A DNA stretch of 45,034 nucleotides. It comes from Candidatus Gastranaerophilales bacterium. GTDB taxonomy: Bacteria; Cyanobacteriota; Vampirovibrionia; Gastranaerophilales; Gastranaerophilaceae. Shown piece by piece: positions 41,915 to 45,034 of the stretch. Numbering within the stretch: the first letter of the stretch is position 1; the number at the start of each line of letters is the position of its first letter. Made by a program: the position numbers and the translations under genes. Location: positions 1-45,034 of the forward strand of contig CALVHB010000054.1 in assembly GCA_944327275.1 (NCBI GenBank), read 5' to 3'. Below the pieces are notes generated by a model that did no database searches, was not told where the DNA came from, and saw only the letters and a program-made list of their open reading frames with translations.

Positions 41915-42940
41915 TTACAATTTTTTTAGTGCTTTTTTTAACATTTCAATCTTTTTGGATGTAGTACCTATTCCACAAAGCAGCATTGTCGATATATCGT
42001 TAGTTTTTTCATCCTCTATATTAAATTTATCAAACAATATTTCTGATAGCTCATAACCGGAATATTTATTATGTTTAATTAAGATTTTTGTAATATCATC
42101 CCCGAAAAATTCAACATTATTAACGTTTTTCTTTAAATTTATTATTGAATCAATTAATTTGTTTAGTTGTATTTTGCCTCTATTGGAATTAAGAAAATTA
42201 ATATTTGCTTCAATAGATGTTAGCAAAGGATACGATGGAGATGTCGTATTTATCATAGAAAGAGCATTGCTTGCATCAATATCGCAATTTACATGCAAAA
42301 GAGCAGTTGGGTTTAAGCCTCCAGCTGTTTTATGTAAGGATTGAATAGTAAAATCTGCAATTTCTACAGAGCTTTCAGGTAATTTATCTGAAAAAGGATA
42401 AAGAGCTCCATGTGCTTCATCTACAATTAAATAAGCTCCAAATTCTCTACAAAGTTTTTTTATTGATCTTATGTCAGATACAATCCCTTCATATGTAGGA
42501 GAAGTAACTATAACAGCTTTTACATCTTTTAATTGATCAGGACTTAAAATAGTTTTTCCGTATACTCCCCAATATTTAATTTTGTTTATACTATAAAAAA
42601 CTGGGATGCATCCACTTAATTTAACTGCATTAGTATGGGACTGGTGAGCATGTTCCCATATTAAAACTTTATCACCTTTTTTAGTACATGAAAGAACAGC
42701 TGCAATTATTCCTGAGGATGAGCCATTTGTTAGAAAGTAAGTATGTTTAGTTTTATAAATCTTTGAAGCACTTTCTTCTGCCTTAGAAAGAGCAAGCTCA
42801 GGATCATGAGCTTCAGTTTCGGAGATGTCGTATTTATAAAATTGATAAAACTTATGAAAAATAAAAAACTTCTGTGAATGAGATGGAGTCGTAAACAAAA
42901 GTTTTTTATTTTTTCTTTTATACAGGCTTATTAAGCTCAT
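41915..42940 (-). CDS. PLP-dependent Orn/Lys/Arg decarboxylase-like enzyme, short form
   Basis: A 341-residue fold-type I PLP enzyme. TNGSSSGI binds the cofactor phosphate, HAHQSH supplies the stacking His, VDEAHGA holds Asp174 and His177, and SLHKTAGGLNP contains the PLP-lysine Lys204. This is the pattern of the Orn/Lys/Arg decarboxylase major domain. It lacks most of the C-terminal domain of the full-length enzymes (usually over 450 residues), so activity on arginine or lysine cannot be assumed. Its start lies 3 bp after the stop of the PilZ gene, so the two form an operon. Confidence 0.85.
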   Translation of the reverse strand: MSLISLYKRKNKKLLFTTPSHSQKFFIFHKFYQFYKYDISETEAHDPELALSKAEESASKIYKTKHTYFLTNGSSSGIIAAVLSCTKKGDKVLIWEHAHQSHTNAVKLSGCIPVFYSINKIKYWGVYGKTILSPDQLKDVKAVIVTSPTYEGIVSDIRSIKKLCREFGAYLIVDEAHGALYPFSDKLPESSVEIADFTIQSLHKTAGGLNPTALLHVNCDIDASNALSMINTTSPSYPLLTSIEANINFLNSNRGKIQLNKLIDSIINLKKNVNNVEFFGDDITKILIKHNKYSGYELSEILFDKFNIEDEKTNDISTMLLCGIGTTSKKIEMLKKALKKL

Positions 42941-42943
42941 TTC

Positions 42944-43534
42944 TTATTTATTCCTAATCTCAATACTTCTTTTAGCGCAATATTGAGTCAATGTCATTTT
43001 ATCTTTGCTGTTGTTGTAGTTAAATCTACCGGATACTGTGTATCCGCCATTTTCATTTTTTTCAATTCGAATCGGTGTAAACTTGCATTCTACTGTTTGT
43101 TTTTCAGAAAGAGGTAAAACTATTTTAAAATTTCCTTCAATATTAATATTTTCATCAGTTCTGAATTTCATACCACCAGCAGAAATATCCAAAGTTGTAA
43201 TCTTATGAGACAAATTGTCAGAAACTAAATCCAAGTCATACATATATTTTATACGAGTATACTGACGTCTTTGAAGAAATCTGTGTTTTGCAGGAGTTGC
43301 AATTCTTACACACTTACCATTGATTTCTTCCGGATAAGAATCGAAATACAAAGTTCCATGTGATGTTTGTGTATAAAACTCACAAAAATTATGCTTCATC
43401 ATTCCAGTAGGTTCATATTCAAACTCAACTGTAAAATATTTAGGTTCAACATCAATTATTGTACCTTTGTTTGCGTTTCTGAAATCTGACGGAACAACTG
43501 TAATTTTTCTATTCTTTTCTATTAATTCTCTCAT
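42944..43534 (-). CDS. PilZ-domain protein with YcgR-like N-terminal domain
   Basis: A 196-residue protein. A beta-barrel N-terminal domain (about 1-85) resembles the YcgR/flagellar-brake N domain. The PilZ domain (about 88-190) has both c-di-GMP contact motifs: RQYTR (90-94, RxxxR) and DISAGG (116-121, D/NxSxxG). It should bind c-di-GMP. No flagellar or pilus gene lies nearby, so the output is unknown; the operon partner is the decarboxylase-like enzyme. Confidence 0.88.
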   Translation of the reverse strand: MRELIEKNRKITVVPSDFRNANKGTIIDVEPKYFTVEFEYEPTGMMKHNFCEFYTQTSHGTLYFDSYPEEINGKCVRIATPAKHRFLQRRQYTRIKYMYDLDLVSDNLSHKITTLDISAGGMKFRTDENINIEGNFKIVLPLSEKQTVECKFTPIRIEKNENGGYTVSGRFNYNNSKDKMTLTQYCAKRSIEIRNK

Positions 43535-43591
43535 ATTAACCTCATTTCTTTGACTATTCTACACTATTTTAATTAATTTGTCGATATGTAA

Positions 43592-43664
43592 ACAAAAAAA
43601 AAGCCCTGCAACAACACAGGGCAAAATACTGAGCAATCAGAAGAGTTGAGGATTTACAATTATA
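43592..43664 (-). ncRNA. Candidate small RNA between PilZ gene and secY
   Basis: On the minus strand a consensus TATAAT (43664-43659) is followed by about 30 nt without a gene and then by a strong terminator, GCCCTG-8 nt-CAGGGC and nine or more T (43622-43592). secY already has its own terminator upstream (43754-43720), so a separate transcript of about 60 nt is likely. No convincing -35 at 17 bp, and no open reading frame. Confidence 0.4.
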
Positions 43665-43719
43665 TGATAAGGTTTTTGTTTTACTTTATCATTCAACGAA
43701 ATAGCTATTACTAAACACA

Positions 43720-43754
43720 AAAAAATAGCCCCTAAGTATTAGGGACTATTTTTT
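43720..43754 (-). terminator. secY terminator
   Basis: AAAAAATAG(C)CCCTAA pairs with TTAGGG(A)CTATTTTTT around a 3-nt loop, one mismatch, with flanking A/T runs. Confidence 0.85.
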
Positions 43755-43774
43755 ATATCAATAAATTGAATACT

Positions 43775-45034
43775 CTAATCTTTTAAGAATGATTCATAAT
43801 TTCTTGCAAGAAGATGAGTTCTTACCTGATTAATTAAATCCAAAGCAACACCGACCATGATTATCAAAGATGTAGCACCGATACCTTGCAAAGTTTTAAT
43901 ATTAGTAATATAACTTGCCAGAGATGGTACTAAAGCGATAATACCTAAACCCATAGCTCCGATAAATGTTGTTTTAGTAAGAATTTTATCAAGAGCTTCT
44001 GCAGTTGGTTTGCCTGGTTTGATTCCAGGGATAGAAGAACCGTATTTCTTCAAATTATCTGCAATATCTTTAGGCTGCATGTTCGGCATAATTGATGCAT
44101 AGAAAAATGTTAATGCAACAATTAATAAGAAATATAGAACGTAGTAAGTTACACCGTCAGGGCTTAAAACCTGATTTAAATGGATTACTACATTTTTTAC
44201 AGCTTCACTTTTGAAATTTGCCTGTCCTACAAGGCTTAAAACCGTAGAAGGGAAAAGCAAAATAGCAATAGCAAAGATAATTGGCATTACACCACCTGGG
44301 TTAAGTTTGAACGGGATAAAAGAATTCATTCCGCCATATACCTTGTTCCCAACTTGTCTTTTTGGATTAACAATAATAACTTTTCTTACAGCTTCCTGCA
44401 TTATTACGATAAATACCATTGCTGCAAAGAATATTGCAAGCAGAACTAATAAACCTAATTGCATCATTGAATTATTAGCAACTATTTGAGCTGTCCTAGA
44501 TGCATAAATAGGAATACCTGACAAGATACCGATAAAGATAATTAAAGATCCACCATTACCAATACCTTTTTCGGTAATAAGTTCTGAAATCCACATTACA
44601 AGAACAGAACCTGCTGTTAATACAACAATTGAACTTATAAAGAACATTATAGGATTAACATTAGGTAAAACTGCTCCTGGAAGATGGTGTAAATATAACA
44701 TGAAGATTAATGACTGAAAAACAGCCAATACCACCGTAAATATCCTTGTATACTGTGATAATTTACGTCTTCCTGCTTCTCCTTCTTCTTTCTGTAATTT
44801 TTCCAACGATGGAATAACAACAGAAATAAGTTGGATAATAATTGATGATGTAATGTACGGTCCAATACCCAAAGCAAAAATAGATACTTTTCCTAATGCG
44901 CCACCTGAAAATAAATCCAAAAATCCGATAATATTATTTCCCTGTGCGATATTAGAAAAAATTTGGTTATTAATACCGAACAATGGCATTTGAACCCCAA
45001 ATCTAAAAGCTGCAATCATTAAAAATGTAAAAAT
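43775..45034 (-). CDS. secY: Protein translocase subunit SecY, partial at the 5' end
   Basis: SecY is the channel of the Sec translocon. About 419 residues are present; the frame stays open to the right window edge (I-F-T-F-L before the first visible Met), so roughly 20 N-terminal residues and the true start lie outside. Ten membrane helices are recognisable, with SIFALGIGPYITSSIIIQL (helix 2 region), the RRKLSQYTR loop, the cytosolic loop PKRQVGNKVYGG and IPGIKPGKPT before helix 9. It ends SFLKD. In most bacteria it sits at the end of a ribosomal-protein operon, which would be to the right. Confidence 0.97.
   Translation of the reverse strand: MFTFLMIAAFRFGVQMPLFGINNQIFSNIAQGNNIIGFLDLFSGGALGKVSIFALGIGPYITSSIIIQLISVVIPSLEKLQKEEGEAGRRKLSQYTRIFTVVLAVFQSLIFMLYLHHLPGAVLPNVNPIMFFISSIVVLTAGSVLVMWISELITEKGIGNGGSLIIFIGILSGIPIYASRTAQIVANNSMMQLGLLVLLAIFFAAMVFIVIMQEAVRKVIIVNPKRQVGNKVYGGMNSFIPFKLNPGGVMPIIFAIAILLFPSTVLSLVGQANFKSEAVKNVVIHLNQVLSPDGVTYYVLYFLLIVALTFFYASIMPNMQPKDIADNLKKYGSSIPGIKPGKPTAEALDKILTKTTFIGAMGLGIIALVPSLASYITNIKTLQGIGATSLIIMVGVALDLINQVRTHLLARNYESFLKD

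Noticed and set aside
1..45034. CRISPR arrays, insertion sequences, integrases and phage genes.
   Set aside because: No direct-repeat array, transposase or phage structural gene was found on either strand.

Overview
This AT-rich window carries 44 protein genes (two cut by the window edges), one tRNA gene, many rho-independent terminators and several well-formed promoters. I read it as a stretch of chromosome from a non-photosynthetic relative of cyanobacteria, most likely a gut-type Melainabacteria/Vampirovibrionia (Gastranaerophilales). The reasons are the combination of a Ski2/HelY-type helicase, an SLH-domain exported protein plus CsaB, a Tic20-like membrane protein, RecG with an N-terminal extension, a CHASE2 adenylate cyclase, and many proteins of lineage-restricted appearance. 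The assignment is an inference from gene content; no 16S rRNA gene is present. There is no prophage, transposase, CRISPR array or plasmid signal.

Layout. 1-8.3 kb: AmrB (partial), ribD, an MBL-fold hydrolase, a coiled-coil protein of unknown role, a glutathione-synthase-like ATP-grasp enzyme, a kinase-like orphan, tsaD, obgE and yjbQ. 8.3-12.5 kb: pyruvate kinase, an SLH protein, a secreted cysteine-pair protein and a uridine-kinase-like protein. 12.7-16.9 kb: a small acidic protein, two related glycine-zipper proteins, a leaderless Cys-rich microprotein coupled to NAD-type isocitrate dehydrogenase, and an orphan. 17-25.8 kb: serS, a small orphan, the Ski2-like helicase, another orphan, a phosphodiester-glycosidase protein behind an unexplained 5' leader, a Tic20-like protein, a TPR protein, rsfS and rpiB. 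25.9-28.3 kb: two tandem paralogous Gly/Gln/Asn-rich proteins with matching promoters and leaders. 28.4-35.3 kb: recG, an adenylate cyclase, and an aldolase-sugar kinase-csaB operon. 35.3-45 kb: an EF-hand protein, tRNA-Leu(UAA), a patatin, a polytopic membrane protein, a HEAT-like protein, a 696-residue protein with a hook-like N-terminus, a short Orn/Lys/Arg-decarboxylase-like enzyme, a PilZ protein, a candidate small RNA and secY.

How the genes fit together. Most of the window is housekeeping: riboflavin synthesis, the t6A tRNA modification, ribosome assembly and silencing, lower glycolysis, the TCA cycle, seryl-tRNA charging, recombination and protein export. Scattered among these genes is a second layer of orphan proteins without signal peptides: glycine-zipper, Gln/Asn-rich, EF-hand, coiled-coil and hook-like. 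Several share promoter or leader sequences, namely TTGTAA-N17 promoters, AU-only leader elements of the TATATATAAG type, and an AATAAAAATTTT box. This layer is the best candidate in the window for an undescribed, co-regulated system. Its function cannot be read from sequence alone.
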